DNA of 6,818 nt from Propionibacteriaceae bacterium (GTDB lineage: Bacteria > Actinomycetota > Actinomycetes > Propionibacteriales > Propionibacteriaceae). Below the pieces are notes generated by a model that saw nothing but the letters and a program-made list of their open reading frames with translations, did not search any database and was not told the DNA's origin. Position 1 is the first letter of the stretch. The number at the start of each line of letters is the position of its first letter. Location of the stretch: assembly GCA_021323255.1 (NCBI GenBank), contig JAJTCL010000203.1, positions 1 through 6,818 on the forward strand. Reading direction: 5' to 3'. A program made the translations under genes and the position numbers. Positions 5,610 through 6,818 of the stretch are shown here, one piece after another.

Positions 5610-6818
5610 ATGGCCTGGGTCCAGCAGAAGAAGCGGTCCGATGGAGGCACATCAGCGGCCGTTCGGTGGCGTCTTGGAGGGGCCAGATCCGGCCCGATGC
5701 AGACCGAACCTTCAGTGCGGGCAGCGACGACCAGAACCTCGCGCGCGCCGAGGGTTTCCGGCGGATGGTGGAGGCAGGAGGGCACGAGTGGCCCGATGGC
5801 TGGGTCAAGGGCATGGGCTTCGTCCGGCCACGCCAGGACGCCGACCCGATGCAGCCACCGCCGACGGTGGCAGCGGTCGGCGAGGAGTACGTCCGCCAGA
5901 TCGTGGACCTCTCTCCTGGCCAGCGGAAGCGCTACCTCGACCAGGTCCGAATCCTCGCCTCTGTCGAGGTGCCCTCGATTCGTGGCGCCTACCGGCCGTT
6001 CGACCAGCCCGTCACCAGCGTCCACGAAGCCGACGTGAAGGCGTGGCTGATCGACTGGGACCGCTCATTGAAGACCAAGGCCAACTACCACGGCCTGCTG
6101 TACGGCGTCTTCAACTACGCCCTCGAACAAGGCTTCCTCACGGTCAACCCCTGCGCTCGTACGGCACCCAAGCGATCGCGGATCCGCCAGTCGCAAGCCG
6201 ACCTGCGGTTCCTCACCGAGGCCGAGCTAGCGACAGCGGTACGCGTGGCTGGCGCTGACGGTGATTTGCTCGCCGTCGCCGTCGGCACTGGACTTAGGTT
6301 CGGCGAGGTAACCGCGCTCTGGGTCTCAGACGTCGACCTTGTCCACCGGACGATCCGGATCAACAAGGCGTGGAAGCGCGACGGGGAGAACGACGTGCAG
6401 GAGACGCCGTCGTGGCTGCGAAAGTCCTTGCGAGCCAAGCACCAGATGCGCGGGCACCACCTCGGCAACCCGAAGACCCCGAAGTCGAGGCGGACCGTCA
6501 CGATCTCGTCCGAAATCGCCAGGCTGCTGTCGCGCCTAGTCGAAGGCAAGGCTGCTGACGACTTCGTCTTCGTGACCCCGACCGGGCGGCCGATTCACAG
6601 CGCCGACTTCTACGAGCGGGTCTGGTACCCCCTCATGAAGAAGCTCCCGGAGGCAGGCGTTACACCCTTCCGCTTCCACGACCTCCGCCACACCCACGTA
6701 GCCTGGCTGGTCGCGGGGAGCGCTCCCCTACCGCACATCCAGGCCCGTCTCGGGCATGAGTCGATCACCACGACAATCGACACCTACGGCCACTTACTGC
6801 CCGTCGGCGACGAGCTGA
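5610..6818 (+). pseudogene. Phage-type tyrosine recombinase (integrase), apparent frameshift, runs off window
   Basis: A site-specific tyrosine recombinase. About 403 residues are visible after correcting one frame change. Residues 1-33 (from the ATG at 5610, MAWVQQKKRSDGGTSAAVRW onward) form the start of an N-terminal arm-binding domain. At about 5706-5710 reading must shift back by one base to continue as TFSAGSDDQNLARAEGF, giving the family's usual 'ETF' join. A core-binding domain (about 75-180) and the catalytic domain follow. Catalytic residues are all present: Arg230 (TGLRFGE), Lys289 (NPKTPK), His357 and Arg360 (HDLRHTH), His383 (LGHES) and Tyr393 (DTYGHL). The second frame stays open to the final base, so the stop lies beyond the window. 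Position beside tRNA-Leu indicates the first gene of an integrated element. If the frameshift is real, full-length protein is lost. A shorter product from ATG 5765 would lack arm binding. Sequencing error remains possible. Confidence 0.8.

Noticed and set aside
5543..5708. The downstream integrase frame stays open through the start region and into the tRNA, with an ATG at 5543.
   Set aside because: Translation of this stretch resembles no integrase N-terminus and begins inside the tRNA. The alternative frame from 5610 gives a recognisable arm-binding domain, so the 5543 start is an artefact.
5700..5711. Programmed -1 ribosomal frameshifting in the integrase.
   Set aside because: The join (CAG ACC GAA CCT) has no X-XXY-YYZ slippery heptamer, and I see no clear downstream pseudoknot. 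A one-base deletion or sequencing error is simpler.
6794..6796. A TTA leucine codon in the integrase, considered as a sign of foreign origin or bldA-type control.
   Set aside because: The chromosomal M20 gene also uses TTA (minus strand, 4172-4174), so the codon does not set the integrase apart.

Overview
This high-GC window looks actinobacterial. The signs are an F420-dependent luciferase-like monooxygenase of the mycobacterial Rv3520c type, a DUF5703-type small protein, an actinobacterial-style uppP, and several TANNNT -10 boxes placed 7-8 bases before a start codon, as in leaderless genes. The genus cannot be fixed from the sequence. Mycobacterium tuberculosis also keeps uppP (Rv2136c), a small hypothetical gene (Rv2137c) and an M20 peptidase (Rv2141c) close together. 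That comparison is from memory and suggests an old chromosomal neighbourhood.

Layout, left to right. A flavin-reductase-like gene lies on the minus strand (8-532). A gene-poor stretch of about 300 bases follows and ends in the uppP leader. uppP (841-1674, +) recycles the undecaprenyl lipid carrier of cell-wall synthesis. It converges on an F420-dependent oxidoreductase (1696-2748, -). A 111-base divergent promoter region separates that gene from an aldo/keto reductase (2860-3825, +). The reductase converges on a 65-residue DUF5703-type gene (3822-4019, -), and the two share a TTAA that is TAA on both strands. An M20 metallopeptidase (4055-5371, -) lies just upstream of the small gene on the same strand.

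The right end differs in character. An intact tRNA-Leu(GAG) (5484-5569, +), with a good promoter, is followed 40 bases later by a phage-type tyrosine recombinase gene (from 5610, +) that runs off the window. This is the usual arrangement of an element integrated at a tRNA 3' end, so the window probably holds the chromosome up to the tRNA and the first gene of an integrated element. The recombinase keeps all six catalytic residues but appears to carry a one-base frameshift near 5708, between its N-terminal arm-binding domain and the rest.

Apart from uppP, the chromosomal genes are mostly cofactor-dependent redox enzymes (flavin, F420, NADPH) and a peptidase whose substrates cannot be read from sequence. 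I see no obvious new multi-gene system. The most informative points are the frameshifted integrase beside the tRNA, the repeated leaderless promoter pattern, and the tight packing around the DUF5703 gene.
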